Assembly (NCBI GenBank): GCA_022925895.1
Contig: JAKSYS010000881.1
Span: 248,001-312,000, forward strand
DNA length: 64,000 nucleotides
Reading direction: 5' to 3'
From: Fragilaria crotonensis
Lineage: Eukaryota > Bacillariophyta > Fragilariophyceae > Fragilariales > Fragilariaceae
The translations under genes and the position numbers were made by a program. The notes below the pieces were generated by a model. The model was not told where the DNA came from, searched no databases, and saw nothing but the letters and a program-made list of their open reading frames with translations. Positions 43,400 to 55,188 of the stretch are shown here, piece after piece (positions within the stretch are counted from its first letter, which is position 1; each line of letters opens with the position of its first letter).

Positions 43400-44431
43400 A
43401 GGTACAGCTGCTACTGTACCATGTGCGCTCCTCGACCGAATGACACGCAGTCCTGCCTGGGCGAATATGATGGGAAGACGCGCAAAGTGTCAGAGCAAAT
43501 AGAACCAGGCGACGTTTTCCTGAGCATGCCCGTTGTGTCGATCTGATATTCATTACGAAGATAAGCCGAGTACTGTGGACGTCGATGTTGGCGGAAACGT
43601 TGAAAATGTGACAACAATTAAGGATAACACTTGAAATGTCCCCTCACCTTGTGATTCGAGGTCAACACATCTTAGGTTGAAATCCTGGGGCCATCAGGTC
43701 GTAAAGTAAAAAGTACGTAATGGCCAAGGAAATACTCCTCCTATACCCCCCTTGGTGCCGGCTATAGGCGAGGGGCGAAGTAAAATCGGGAAGCGTGGTT
43801 CATCACTCAGAGCAGTGCTCGGAGTATTTGGAACTTGAAAGGTACATTCTTCGCTCGAAGTTCCGGTGGCGGGGAGTGGAGGCACTAGCATGTCCATGTT
43901 ACGTTGCACGTGTGAAATTTCAAAGGCAGGGTCGCAACTGTGTCGTGCACCCGCGCATTCGCTACAGCTTTGAAGAGACAATTTTGTGAGAATTAGATGC
44001 AGATAGTAATCATTATAATCGGTTTGGGTGCATTAAAGTTGTAGTCGAACGATGGTGACTTTAGGAAGGCTACTAGCCGTACTACTGGTACCAGTAGTTC
44101 TTGCTGGTGTGCGTAATCGAGGTAAGATGCACCGGTACCTGGTACTGGTACTTCGGGTACGGTAGGTCTGTTGGGAGGGTTGGGAGTTGGGAGCAATTCG
44201 ACGGTACGCGCTACGCGCATCACGCGATCACGCGTCACAATTCACAATTCACTATTCGAATCAGAAATCAGACGTGGACACATCCTGTCGAATACTCGAA
44301 TACCCACAGCTCCGTTTTATTGTAAACCTTCATTATTCCGCTTCCTTGTTAAACAACGCCAAAAAGCACGACCAACGCATCGCCTCGAACCATTCCTACA
44401 CGGCCTTGAACACAAAAGCTACGTCGCAGAT
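43400..44431. other. Intergenic, no gene seen
   Basis: Contains actactggtaccagtag and ggtacctggtactggtac words at 44080-44160. The open frame upstream of 44432 is not conserved in character. Confidence 0.45.
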
Positions 44432-45211
44432 ATGCCATCAACATTTGAGAAAGAGGTTCGAATCAAAGAGTGCCGAGCATTGGTTGGTGACATGCAATCT
44501 CGTGTTGCTGTCATCGTCACACATCCTTGGGGCCCGCTGGGCGGAAACATGAAGAACAATGTCGTCTTGGCCACTGTCTTGTACTTTCAAAAATCACGAA
44601 TCACAACCTTACGCTTCGACTTTGTTGGTTCGCAAATAAGTCGAGGTCGCGACGAGGTCCAGCAAGTTTGCGATGCAGCGGACTACTTACTGCGGGCACT
44701 GCCGAACCCGCCGTCTCGCATTTTATTGGTTGGTTACTCCTATGGTTCTCTCATTGCAGCAAGCGCATCGGCAAATATCCCAGAATGTATCGGATGTATA
44801 TCTATAGCTCCGCCGTGGTCAGTCCAACACTGGCTTCTCATGTTCAACTCCAACTATCACATGCAGCAAAGTCGTCAACGTGAAGATCTACCTCGACTCT
44901 TTGTGATTGGTGATCACGATAATTTTACTACGGAGAAAATGTTTCTGAAAATGGTGAAAACCTTCCGCAAAAGCACCGGCGCCGTCCTGAAGGACGCCAA
45001 CCACTTTTTTGTACGAAGAGAACAAGACCTGATGAGCATTATCAATCAGTGGTTGCTGCAGACGTATCCACAAGCCGGAGGAAGCTTAGCTAGATTTGGA
45101 CAATGCGAGATTCAGCTGCCGATGAGTGACGTGGTTATACCGCCAATGTCGTCCGAAATCTCCTCCGGCTTTGGCTGTTTCAATTTTCTACCCGGCACTA
45201 ACGCCGTGTGA
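44432..45211 (+). CDS. Alpha/beta hydrolase (KANL3/TEX30-like fold group)
   Basis: 259 residues from the Met at 44432. The frame is open 260 bases further upstream, but that stretch is Arg/Ser-rich and unconserved. The pattern VIVTHPWGPLGGNMKNNVV, TLRFDFVGSQISRGRDE, ILLVGYSYGSLIA (nucleophile Ser in GYSYGS), PRLFVIGDHDNFT (acid Asp) and LKDANHFF (His) gives a complete triad. Hydrolases of this group include uncharacterised TEX30/YqiA-type esterases and lipid hydrolases. Substrate unknown. The C-terminal 40 residues extend beyond the fold. Confidence 0.85.
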   Translation: MPSTFEKEVRIKECRALVGDMQSRVAVIVTHPWGPLGGNMKNNVVLATVLYFQKSRITTLRFDFVGSQISRGRDEVQQVCDAADYLLRALPNPPSRILLVGYSYGSLIAASASANIPECIGCISIAPPWSVQHWLLMFNSNYHMQQSRQREDLPRLFVIGDHDNFTTEKMFLKMVKTFRKSTGAVLKDANHFFVRREQDLMSIINQWLLQTYPQAGGSLARFGQCEIQLPMSDVVIPPMSSEISSGFGCFNFLPGTNAV

Positions 45212-46133
45212 TGGATGGAGAGATCTTGCACCGATGGATGAGAGGTTTCAACACGCTCGACATATGCCCGGCTCCTTCTGGATGCTGCGTCCATGATCGA
45301 CGAGGATTGAAGAACCGTGAAACCGTCAACTCGGATGTATAAAATACATGCGACCGAAATTCGTTGTTTTCTTGGGATGCATCCCCGCTCGGTCTTAGCA
45401 AGTGACTAAACCTTTCAAGGTAGAACGCTACTGCTAGCCATCGACTCGTCGATTGGCTGTTTGGGTGTTCTGCCAACTTCGGCGATGCACTCACACACTG
45501 TAAGAGAGTCGAAGTATGTGTCAACTTGAAGCATCGCCCATAGTGGCATCATATCCAACCGCATGCTTCGTTAGAGGAGATGTTGCTGATCGATTTGTGT
45601 ATGCGTCTTATGAAAGGTCTCTAAAGTACGGAGAGGATTCTGGAGTACAGGGGTATTGTTTAGAGGAAAGTCCCCTTGGAAAGGATGTATGTTACACTTC
45701 ATATATCACATGTAGTACCTTGGGGGGGGAAAGACCCGGGAAATCAACCACATTTTCGACTTGTTGAGGCTTGAGGCCATACTCGTACTTCTTTGCGATT
45801 CGTGTTTCCGATTATTTGCAGTACTAACTACTTGTAGCTCGTTGCTAGCCGCAAGCCCTACATGTACTGTACTGTAGTACGCTATGCATTGTGAATTACC
45901 GGTATGGTTGTATGTATACAGTATGCACTACCGTTGTACCTGTAGTCACGCAGACAATTAGTGCATTGGAGCATCAGGTCATTGTACCAGGTACTACAGG
46001 TATGATACCAGTACCATACGAAGTATTGCGACCGATATACGATATACTGCAAGCCAAAAGTCCATCAATAAACGGTGTCGACAAGGCTGCGACTCCATCT
46101 TTCCTTGCTTTGTTTCGTTAGTGCGTGAGAAAG
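45212..46133. other. Intergenic, no gene seen
   Basis: GTAC-palindrome words are dense at 45860-46020. The last part is the promoter of the Sec23-like gene. Confidence 0.45.
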
Positions 46134-48787
46134 ATGGATGTGACGCTTCACCCTGCCTACCGTCGACGAGCTGGAGATGGCGCTGTCTTCAGCGCTAGAA
46201 AATGCCCTTCCGGCGCGGAGCAAACTTGCGAGTTGCCCTTTGGTTTTGTCTGGACACCGATGTCTCCTTCGTCGACAGCAGCCTTGCAAGAATCGGCTCC
46301 TATTTTTTGCATCACATGTCTGACTTATCTTAATCTTTATGCTACCTTCGATGAGGCGTCGGGATTGTGGACCTGTCCTCTCTGTATGGCCAAAAATGTC
46401 GCACCAAAAGAGCTGTTATCGGGTCCTGAAGTTTCTGCAGCATTGGTATCTCCAATGGTCGAATACCGTCAAATTGTGGCAACGAACGAGCTAAATCCGA
46501 CTTATGTAGTTGTTATGGATGTCAACTTGCCACCGAACGAAGCCCACGCAGTCGCGCATACTGTACAGACCTTGTTGATGGATCAAATCGACGAAAATCG
46601 GCCACCTCGCACGCTAGCGTTGATTACATTTGGTCAAACTGTGTCACTTTATCAATTAGGTTTGTCGGCAGGTCTCGTTTCGGCCGATGTTGTACCGCCC
46701 GACGATCCGAAAGAAGATGAGGGAGACTTGGTCAAACGCCGAACTCGCATGGCATCACGTCAGTATTTTTCGGAAGTTCGAAATGACGACGATTTCGCTA
46801 CCTTCTGGTCATGCATCGTGGCAGTCTACGGCGATACCGTCAAAGAAGAACAGCTATCACGAAAAGAGCTCTTGAAACGCAAAAAGGAAGCTCGCTTGCG
46901 CGGGAATCAACGACCATGTGGTCCCGACTCGGCTGAATCACCATGGATTCGAAAGGCGGCCTCCGGGCGACCATCTCGTTGTACAGGAGAAGCGATACAA
47001 TGCGCAATGGATATGGCTTCGTTCGCTTCAGATTCGGCGCGAAACTCGAGGATCCTCTTGTTTACCAACGGATGCCCGAATCTTGGAGCCGGCACCATTG
47101 TTCGAGTGGACAATGAGGTCGATGATAAGGTCGGTGTCGACGTCATTGATCACATGGCGATGATGGGAGCAATGGGATACTTTGAAGCATGTGGAAGAGA
47201 CGCTGAAGGCGGAATCGACGTCTTCCTCAGTGGCGCTGGATCGCTTGGACTGCAAGCCTACCAGGCACTTGTTGATGCCAGTGGCGGCTACGCACTACCC
47301 CATGAGAGCTTTGCGTCGGAACAATTCGCTGCCGATTTGAAGTATGTGTTGTGCCAAACCAAGGTGAATCGATCTCATACCAAGGGCTCGTCCGATAGCA
47401 TTGATGGTTGTATCGCAGACGTGCGCATGTCGGAATTCATGATTCCGTCCCACGTGGTAGGAGCCATGGAGGTTTTGCCAGTGGGCGAGGGATTGTTACC
47501 TCACGAACGAGCTCCATTTTCAGTAGGAGCATCCTTGGCAGCAAGGCATGGGATCGCCACCAACGAACTTCCTTCACATGATCACTTGGCGGAAACCTTG
47601 ACGCGAGTCCGGATGGGTCGATACGATCCTTTGTCGACACTTTCTTTCATGTTGAAAGTGGACGACAGCATCACGCTTGACGATAAATATGCCTTCTTCC
47701 AATGTACTATTCGCTATTTAGAACTGGATGGAACAACGTTGGTCACCAAAGTAAGCACACAACGTTTGCCAATCGCGAGGAGCGTTCATGATTTCCTGGA
47801 CAGCATGGACGAGGAGGTCGTTCCGATTGTTCTTGGTAAAGAGGCAGTATTTCGCTCAATCGTTGGACGTGAGGATGAAGAATCTATTGACGCTCTTGTC
47901 GCTGATTCCGACAGGGTGGAGTTGTTGGCCTTTGAAGCGCAAAAGGATCTTGACAGCACTATTCATCGGGTATCCGGAGCCTATCGATTGATTGGGCTTG
48001 AGGTCGGTACCAGTCACAAAGATTTCATGGAGGAAGGTGGTGTCAGCTCAGCACATAGTTCATTGGGGTTTGCCTTTCCACCGGAGTTAGCGGATGCCCT
48101 ACATCGGCTCTTTCATTTGAGGCGTGGATCAATGTTGAGTCCAGGACCAGTTCGATCCATGGATGATCGTGCGGAGATCCGAAATCTCTTCCTTCGACTT
48201 CCTCTCGACGATTGCCTTTGCATGATGGCACCTTCTCTCTGGAGTTCCGGAATGATAGATGCATCGACTGCAATCATTCTTGATCCCATTCCATCCGATA
48301 CAATGACGCTCTGGGACAATGTAAGCACTTTCTACCTCACTTATGCTGCTTTTTATTTTTCATACTCTAATACAACGCTCAAATGCAGAGAATCATTGCT
48401 GCTGACCACCATGATTGCCTCTTTGTTTGGTCTGGAAAGGCGACTTTGGATGCAGCTTATGATCCCATCCGTGAACGATGCAAAGAATTTTTGCTGGAAA
48501 GATCAAAGACGAGATTCCCTATGCCCAGGCTACACATGTTATCGGAGGGTGATTCTATGAGCCGACGGTTTACCAGTCGATTGGCACCGACTCACGCCGA
48601 TCCACCGGAGCAGCAGATTGCGCACTTTCCCCAGCTAGCTTCGTTGTCACCAGAGGAGATAGCTGGACTACGAGACAAGTTTAGATTTTACGAGGAATCA
48701 ACTGACGCCAGTTTCCGTCGTTGGTTCTGGAGCGTCGCCAGCGCAAGTTCCAACGCTCGCTACGAAGGCATGTCGTTGTGTGATTAG
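46134..48787 (+). CDS. SEC23: Sec23-like COPII coat protein
   Basis: Exon 1 (46134-48320) and exon 2 (48389-48787) join in phase 0 across a 68-base intron (GTAAGC/CAG); the total is about 861 residues. The domain order is that of Sec23: a zinc ribbon with Cys59/62 and Cys81/84 (CITC...CPLC); a trunk (vWA-like) domain from PTYVVVMDVN through ILLFTNGCPNLGAGT; a beta-sandwich and helical part (LRM-like RVRMGRYDPLSTLSFML); and a gelsolin repeat at the end (HHDCLFVWSGK). Sec23 is the GTPase-activating subunit for Sar1 at ER exit sites. The trunk contains a long charged insert (about 195-270: DDPKEDEGDLVKRR, RKELLKRKKEAR). It could be a diverged paralogue and not the main Sec23. It converges with MON1, 109 bases apart. 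Confidence 0.85.
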
Positions 48788-48896
48788 TTTGTTCTTCTGC
48801 TGGTGCGGACGACATGCTCCGAACGCTGCGAAAGTCAACTGGGGGCGCTGTTGCCGAAAGGTCAGAAGAATTGAGTGTTGGAGTTGACGCTGCCTT

Positions 48897-50525
48897 TTAC
48901 TTCCAAGTTAATGGCTCCGTTAGCAATAACTTCCCACTTTCCGCGACCAGTGTCCGTGCCAGCATGGCGGCTGAGGTCGTCGCATCTTGTATCGGTACAG
49001 ATGAAGGGAAGATAGCATATAATTCAAAGCCCTTGCCGTTCATGGCTAAAAACAAGAATTCTTCCTCAATTACGTAGGTCATGCCATGGGCTTGAGGAAC
49101 TGATTCTGTTAGCTCCATACCGACCGATGCGCTCGCGGACTGTAACGAAGGTACATCTGCTGCCTTCATCCTTTCTCCAGATTGAAAGTCCGTTAAAATC
49201 TCATCATACTTACTCCATGTGGATGCAGTCGATGCTGCCCCGAGACGCATCCGCAGACAAAGCTTTTCATAAGTGCGCCATACTCGCCATTTAGCTTCGG
49301 CGTCCACAAATGGAAAATCTAACGGAGGGATGAATGACTGCGGTAATGTCCCACAATCCTTGCTGCTGTGGCCCTGGACTTGAACATCCTTGCGGAACAT
49401 GAAGTGATGAACGCTTCCTATACTAGAATACTCGTCGACAAGTTCCGCGAGTCGTTCGAGATCTGTCGCTGTTTCGATTTCTTGAATCAAGGGGCAGGTA
49501 TCGGAATGTGGATGGCCATGCGGTAGTGCGACGTATTCCTCGTCATTACCTTCGTCGTCAACGGATTCCTTCAAACGAGTCCATGCGACATCCGAGCCAG
49601 AAATATCGTCCTCCTCAATCTGCAGTACCGATCCCCTAGCCATTGGCAGTCCCAGATCTTTACGTATCTTGATGGATGCGTTTCGAAATAAATCAAATTG
49701 TGTCGTTTCGCTGATCTGACTGATCAGGATCAAGTGGAGGTTGGTACGTTCATGGAGACAGCTGCTGTAGGCATATAGAAATCCCGTCGAATTAAATCTT
49801 GGTAGACACACCGGGGACCACAGTTCGCTGGTAACAAGTCCAGGTTGCGATGTGATGAACTTGATGAGAATCCTCAAATCGGATGGTCGTAGCTGATGAG
49901 GCAGATAACTTGGTTGCACGATTGAAAGTAACTGCTCGTTGACGAGAAGGATGGCAAAGACTGTATTCGGTGTTTCTGTGGCGGCATTCAATAATGTCAT
50001 GGATGTCTTATCGCGCATGTCAACTGATATGGGACCAAGAACGTCGATTGCACCAGTCAGGTACGGCCCAAGTTTATCCGTTCCCGTGTCGGCAAGCATA
50101 CTTCTCATGACTGTTGACGACGCGTCTAATACTTCTCCGAGATCGTAGTTTGGATTTTCAATCAAGATCGATTGCACTTGTTGCGTCATCGTGAAGATGA
50201 TTTGGGCGTAGAGGTATTCGAGTCGAATCTTCATCAAAAGATGTCCCGCGGTTGCGTCCGTCGCTGCGGATTCCTTTGAAACTCCCACCAATGTGATAGC
50301 GCCAATTGTCATGAATACAATGGAGAGAGAATTCGATCGTAAGAACTGCATCTCCCCAAGACCAGAAGCAGAGGCAGACTCTATAAGGGCTTGAACTAAA
50401 CTGCAAATCACAACTTCATGACCTCCTTCGTAACGGCAAAATATTGGTTTTCCGGCATTGCTCAAGACAATGGCATTCCACCACGGGTCTTCTGAAACGA
50501 TGGATTCGTCAATGTCGTTATCCAT
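48897..50525 (-). CDS. MON1: MON1, vacuolar fusion (Rab7 GEF) subunit
   Basis: 542 residues, single exon. The N-terminus has the MON1 signature SNAGKPIFCRYEGGHEVVICSLVQALIESA, followed by SLSIVFMTIGAITLVGVSK and EYLYAQIIFTMTQQVQSIL. These belong to the first longin domain. Later blocks are NTVFAILLVNEQLLSIVQP, LHPSDLRIL-type RPSDLRILIKFI, CLPRFNSTGFLYAYSSCL and HHFMFRKDVQVQ, then WRVWRTYEKLCLRMR. With Ccz1, MON1 activates Rab7 on late endosomes and autophagosomes, which links it functionally to the ATG8 gene 11 kb away (no physical link implied). The family insert (about 295-350) is acidic. Frame intact. Confidence 0.93.
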   Translation of the reverse strand: MDNDIDESIVSEDPWWNAIVLSNAGKPIFCRYEGGHEVVICSLVQALIESASASGLGEMQFLRSNSLSIVFMTIGAITLVGVSKESAATDATAGHLLMKIRLEYLYAQIIFTMTQQVQSILIENPNYDLGEVLDASSTVMRSMLADTGTDKLGPYLTGAIDVLGPISVDMRDKTSMTLLNAATETPNTVFAILLVNEQLLSIVQPSYLPHQLRPSDLRILIKFITSQPGLVTSELWSPVCLPRFNSTGFLYAYSSCLHERTNLHLILISQISETTQFDLFRNASIKIRKDLGLPMARGSVLQIEEDDISGSDVAWTRLKESVDDEGNDEEYVALPHGHPHSDTCPLIQEIETATDLERLAELVDEYSSIGSVHHFMFRKDVQVQGHSSKDCGTLPQSFIPPLDFPFVDAEAKWRVWRTYEKLCLRMRLGAASTASTWSKYDEILTDFQSGERMKAADVPSLQSASASVGMELTESVPQAHGMTYVIEEEFLFLAMNGKGFELYAIFPSSVPIQDATTSAAMLARTLVAESGKLLLTEPLTWK

Positions 50526-50995
50526 GGTGACTCAAGAGGTGATGAAGAGCGAATGCAAACCGCCGCGCGGGCACATCATGTTGCTGATGTGTTTCAATTC
50601 TTTGCAAGATTCATTTCGCACTTGATGCCTTGGCTGCCATAATACAATACGGCAATTGTAATATGTACCGGTAGCAGTAGCAGCTGAACCAGTGCGATTC
50701 CTTAAGTCGTACTCCGATTCAGTACTCGTACAGTACGGAATCATGTATGTAGCAGTACAGTTTATGTAGGTGAACGACGGTCAGGACCAGCTTCCAAGCC
50801 TCTCATTCAGGCGACCTCAACTCGTTTGATGCATCCAAGTGATGAAATTAGGGGCGCAACTTCGCTCGTCCTTGTTCATCAATTGACTGCCAGTCCGCCA
50901 CTTTACCATTATAGTGCGATAGTTGGTAACTGATAGCGTTCCGTTAGTACCTTCTCAGCAGCCGCGTAATCCAAGTGACACAGACAAGTGAAGGA
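50526..50995. promoter_or_regulatory. Divergent intergenic region between MON1 and eIF3e
   Basis: The genes point away from each other, so both promoters lie here. GTAC words (taccggtagcagtagcag, gtactcgtacagtac) occur at 50660-50760. Confidence 0.4.
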
Positions 50996-52600
50996 ATGAG
51001 TGCTGTTACAACCACAACAGGCACAGCGACGGCGTCGCCTACCAATATTGAACAATGGGACCTGACATCTAAGCTATCTCCTTTCCTAGATCGTCACATG
51101 ATGTTTCCTTTGCTCGAATACCTCGATTCGCTCATCAGTGCTGGTACTTGCTCGTATCAATCCAAGGATGTTGCGGCTGCTCGTCTTGTCTTGTTGAGAC
51201 CGACGCACATGGTGGATTATGCTATTGATATGCATAAGGAGTTGCATCCGTCGGCTGAGATTCCCGAGGAAATGATGGCACAAAAGGCAAAAGTCTATCA
51301 GGACTTGGAGGAACTCAAAAAAGATTGTCAACCGTTGGTAGATTTGGCTCAGAATCAAGAAGAAAGGGTGAGTCCACAACTCACCATCTGAATGTATTCA
51401 CCTTTCTCGTGCATTGCTGTTGCTCTTTCTAACTCACTTGTGTTTTCATGCATCCAGACAAAGCTGACGGCCGCGGGGCAGTGGAACATTGAAGGTCTTG
51501 CCGCCTCGAACATTACACCACAAATGATGGACACTTACCGCCAGCTTGCCAAGTACAATTTCGAATGTGGAGACTACAAAACATCTCGCGATCAGTTGGA
51601 AACGTACATTTCGATTCTGGCAAAACCTCCTCCTACCAAGGACGAGGAAGATGAAGCTCTCAACCCAAATACTCCAACCGTCGAAGCCGTCGTTGGAAAC
51701 GCAAATGTTTATTACCTGGAACACGTCAATCTCGATTTGCTGACTGTCTTGTGGGGTAAGTTGGCTGCAGAAGTGTTGGTCGAAGACTGGGAAGCCGCTC
51801 GAATTGCACTTGAAGCCGTACAGACTGGATTAGAAAGCCTTGTTGCCTCGCGAGAGTTATCAGCCCTCGATGCCCTGCAACAGCGTACTTGGCTGCTTCA
51901 CTGGTCTCTCTTTGTCTACTGGAATGCCCAACAGGGTGGACTTGAGACTCTTGTCGATCTCTTTCACTCGGAACGATACAAGCAAGCCATTACGACGAAT
52001 GCTCCTCATTTGTTGCGATATTTGACTGCCGCTGTCTTGTTGTGCAAACGTCGCATTGCCAAAAAGGCTTCGTTGGAAACACGCCGCCTGCTCAAAAATT
52101 TGACCAGCGTCATGGCCGATTGTGACTACACCGACCCCATTGTCGAATTTGTTCACAACCTGTGCGTCGTGTTTGATTTCGAACAGGCGCAAATCAAATT
52201 GGCCGAGTGCGAACATGTCTTGCAGGCAGATTTCTTTCTTTGCAAACAAACTGCCCTCTTTATGGAAGAAGCACGCATTTTTGTCTTTGAGAATTACTGT
52301 CGCATCCACAACAAGATTGATTTGAGGACGTTGGGTGAGAAACTTGCCATGGACCAGGAGGCAGCCGAACGCTGGATCGTGGATTTGATTCGCAATGCCG
52401 ACTTTCAAGCCAAGATTGATTCCTCCCTCCAATGTGTCGTCATGGGAGCCGATACGCAATCTATTTACGAACAGGTCATGGAACGAACGAGAGATTTGAA
52501 TGTCAGATCGGCCACCCTGGCGCAGAACTTGCAAAATCTTGTGACTGAAGCGAAGAAAGAAAAGGCGAAGAAAGAAAGGGCCATGAGAGAGGATTATTAA
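50996..52600 (+). CDS. EIF3E: Eukaryotic translation initiation factor 3 subunit E
   Basis: Exons 50996-51367 and 51458-52600 (GTGAGT/CAG, phase 0) give about 504 residues. The N-terminal domain begins WDLTSKLSPFLDRHMMFPLLEYLDSL, the eIF3e/INT6 signature, with RLVLLRPTHMVDYAIDMHKEL. The central helical repeats include YNFECGDYKTSRDQLETYI and GKLAAEVLVEDWEAA. A PCI domain follows at about 365-470 (NYCRIHNKIDLRTLGEKLAMDQEAAERWIVDLIRNADFQAKID). The end is a basic coiled segment. eIF3e is part of the eIF3 core bound to the 40S subunit. It converges with the 2OG oxygenase. Confidence 0.95.
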
Positions 52601-52807
52601 GCAGGTCTTGGAATGTACGAATTCGTGAGAGTTGACGCTTTCCTTTGGTTCGCGCCGCCTAGAAGGTAGAAGATTATAGTACAATAATAAGACAATGCTT
52701 CAAAATTGGTTATAGTTTCAACTAACTATCCTCGGCCTTACAAACTCAACTTGGTAGTGTCAAGGCAGAAACGACGCGTTTCGGGTCGGAGAGGGAGTCG
52801 CATCTCC

Positions 52808-53761
52808 CTAATAACCACCACTGCCCATCGATTCTGTCAGCTTGAAATGAAAGTAATCTTTCGTTGTTCGATGATCATATCGTTGCGGCGTGTCTTCCGT
52901 CACAAATTTCTCCATCGGTCGCACAGACGCGTCCATACCAAAGTATGTAAAGACAGCAGTACTGAATCGTTCTTGGGTGGACTCTGTCACGACGCGATGC
53001 ATGGCCGATCGATAATGATCGTTGGTCAGGTGCGCAATTTGATCTCCAGAATTGATGATCAAACATCCATCCTTGGGTGGCACAGGCAGCCACGTGTCGC
53101 CCATTTGGATCTGCAATCCAGGTGTGCGGTCGGTGGCCAGAATCGTAAAGGAACCCCAGTCAGTATGGGCGCCAGCACCAAACTTACCAGCCTCTGGATT
53201 GGAAATGTCGCCAGCGTATCGCATCTGTTTGAGAACCATGAATGGTTGCTTGCCCAACGCAGTTCGTGTTTCGGAATCAAGGTCAAGACAGTCAAAGAGG
53301 AGGCTGTTGAGTTGCAGATTTAGCTTGTATGCAGCGGAGGCATAGGCTTTTGTAATCTCAGAATGGTCGGGAACATTTGGAGTAAAATTCTTGCTCCCCG
53401 CAAAAACATCATCAGGGTTTGTCGGTTCCGCCGTGTCAGCATTTGTAATGAGATTGTTGTTGGTCATCATAAACTGCTCCTTCGTATCACCAGTGTGTTG
53501 GACATTGCCATCAGGATCAAGATGCTGAACTCCCGAACCAACGTATCCTATGTCAAGTTCCGCATCAAATGGCATGGAACGCTTCTCTTCGAGTGGCAGG
53601 TCAAAAATGTCAGCAGCGACTTGGAACTGTCTTGCCAGGAGTGATTCATCAATTCCATGATTCTTGATATAAAAGAAACCGAAACGTCGCAAGGCCATGT
53701 CAACAGTTGCGACCGCTACCTCACGGCTTCCGCCAAGGTCAACAATAGGGACGTGTTCCAT
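52808..53761 (-). CDS. 2-oxoglutarate/Fe(II)-dependent oxygenase (isopenicillin N synthase-like)
   Basis: 317 residues, single exon. The N-terminal DIOX_N domain contains VPIVDLG, RRFGFFYIKNHGI and FFDLP-type IFDLPLEEKRSM. The C-terminal 2OG-FeII_Oxy jelly roll has iron ligands His199 and Asp201 (AHTDWGSFT) and His255 (SAMHRV), and the 2-oxoglutarate-binding Arg265-x-Ser267 (RFSTAVF). The family includes gibberellin, flavonoid and ethylene-forming enzymes in plants, and thymine or other small-molecule dioxygenases in fungi. The substrate here is unknown. No targeting peptide is visible, so it is probably cytosolic. Confidence 0.92.
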   Translation of the reverse strand: MEHVPIVDLGGSREVAVATVDMALRRFGFFYIKNHGIDESLLARQFQVAADIFDLPLEEKRSMPFDAELDIGYVGSGVQHLDPDGNVQHTGDTKEQFMMTNNNLITNADTAEPTNPDDVFAGSKNFTPNVPDHSEITKAYASAAYKLNLQLNSLLFDCLDLDSETRTALGKQPFMVLKQMRYAGDISNPEAGKFGAGAHTDWGSFTILATDRTPGLQIQMGDTWLPVPPKDGCLIINSGDQIAHLTNDHYRSAMHRVVTESTQERFSTAVFTYFGMDASVRPMEKFVTEDTPQRYDHRTTKDYFHFKLTESMGSGGY

Positions 53762-54343
53762 TTTGCTATTGTCCTGTTGTATAACAGTTCATGTGCACGT
53801 GGGGTGTTGGATGCAGGCACACCTGACGATCCTTGCTGTCAAGGATCTTGCACTTGTTGCCGATCGTAGCAAACGAAGAAATGTTCTTTGCGGAAGTGCC
53901 CAAGGCGACAGTACAAGTATCGTTGCATTGCCGAATGGAAGACAGTGCGTACAGTGGCTTATCGTACAATACAAGGTCTTGCTACTGGTACTGTACCTGG
54001 TATGATACAGGTACGATGTAAAGTCAGCGTACTGGTACCGGTAGTACCAGGAACTGAATTTCATACTAACCACATACAAGCACTACTACTGTAGATCACC
54101 GTGTTCACTGCTACAACCGCGATCCGATCATGTGTGTAACGTGATGAGCCAAACGTGCAAATGTTCTGTTTCCAAATTCCAACTTCCGATATTGAGCGAT
54201 GACGAAGACATTTCCGAGGCGACGAAAACAAACAACGATGGAAGACATAAACACCTTGCATTGTTCAGCTGAATCAATTTAACATACCACCGCACTATTG
54301 TTCACAACGGCACCACACAATTCAACATCCTGTCTCGCCCATC
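53762..54343. promoter_or_regulatory. Divergent intergenic region with GTAC words
   Basis: Separates the oxygenase from the Mpv17-family gene; both promoters must lie here. tactggtactgtacctggtatgatacaggtac-type words are dense at 53970-54050. Confidence 0.4.
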
Positions 54344-55188
54344 ATGTTCTCAGCATCCATTCGTCAACGACTGCCGCTCTCGCGGTCGCAGACCAGTCAA
54401 CCATTCTCATTCTCCACTCGCCGTAGACGTCGTGATCCATCCACTCACAAAAACGTATCCTTCTTGCGTCGCGCCTGGGATGCCTACGCCGATAGTCTAC
54501 AACGACGACCATTGCCAACCAAATGTTGTGCAACGGCACTCATTTTCTTCCTGTCGGATTCGATGACACAATACATTTCTCACATTCAGCACCAGCATGG
54601 TGCACATAGTATCAGTAATGATGTATTTGTGTGGGATGTATGGAGAGCCTTGAGTGGAGCCATCTTTGGGATCATGGCGACGACGTACCTACATAATTGG
54701 TGGAAAGGACTGGAGCTCGTCTGTGAACGCATCATGCCTTCGACACGATCCAAATTGGCACACACGTTCGTCAAAGTTATCATTGATCAAGGTTTAGGCG
54801 CTCCCATGTACATTTTCGCCTATTATACCATTACCAATTTTTTACTCTTGGTTGGTGAAAGTCAAGTGTCCCCGCACGAGGCGTGGATCGAGAGCACGAC
54901 CAAGGCAAGTGCCATGTGGTGGACTACGATGCAACGGCATTGGAGACTTTGGCCCATTGTCCATTTCTTCAACTTTTACTACGTGCCGCTGCAACATAGA
55001 GTGTTGATACAGAATCTCGTTCTTGTTGGTTGGTCAGGATGTGAGTATTACGGTTAGCCGGGACATGTCAAGGTGGACCCCATTGAAATGTCATCTTTTC
55101 TCACGAGTGCCGGCTCTCCTTTTCTCCGGCAGATTTATCGCATCTCAACCACGGAGGTTTGCTAATCCCCACGATTGCATCAAAGTGA
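54344..55188 (+). CDS. Mpv17/PMP22-family membrane protein
   Basis: Exon 1 (54344-55040) and exon 2 (55133-55188) join through a 92-base intron (GTGAGT/CAG, phase 1). The join restores the family end WSGYLSHLNH. The protein has about 250 residues. The N-terminus is Arg/Ser-rich (SIRQRLPLSRSQTSQPFSFSTRRRRR), a likely mitochondrial presequence. Family residues are W-YADSLQRRPLPTKC, FLSDSMTQ, DVWRALSGAIFGIMATTYLHNWW, KVIIDQGLGAPMYIF, MQRHWRLWPIVHFFNFYYVP and HRVLIQNLVLVGW. About four membrane helices are expected. Mpv17 proteins form channels in inner mitochondrial or peroxisomal membranes; the transported solute is unsettled. Confidence 0.9.

Noticed and set aside
51860-52684. A 274-residue minus-strand frame opposite eIF3e
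   Set aside because: It lies wholly against the conserved eIF3e exon and has no recognisable domain; antisense openness due to codon bias.
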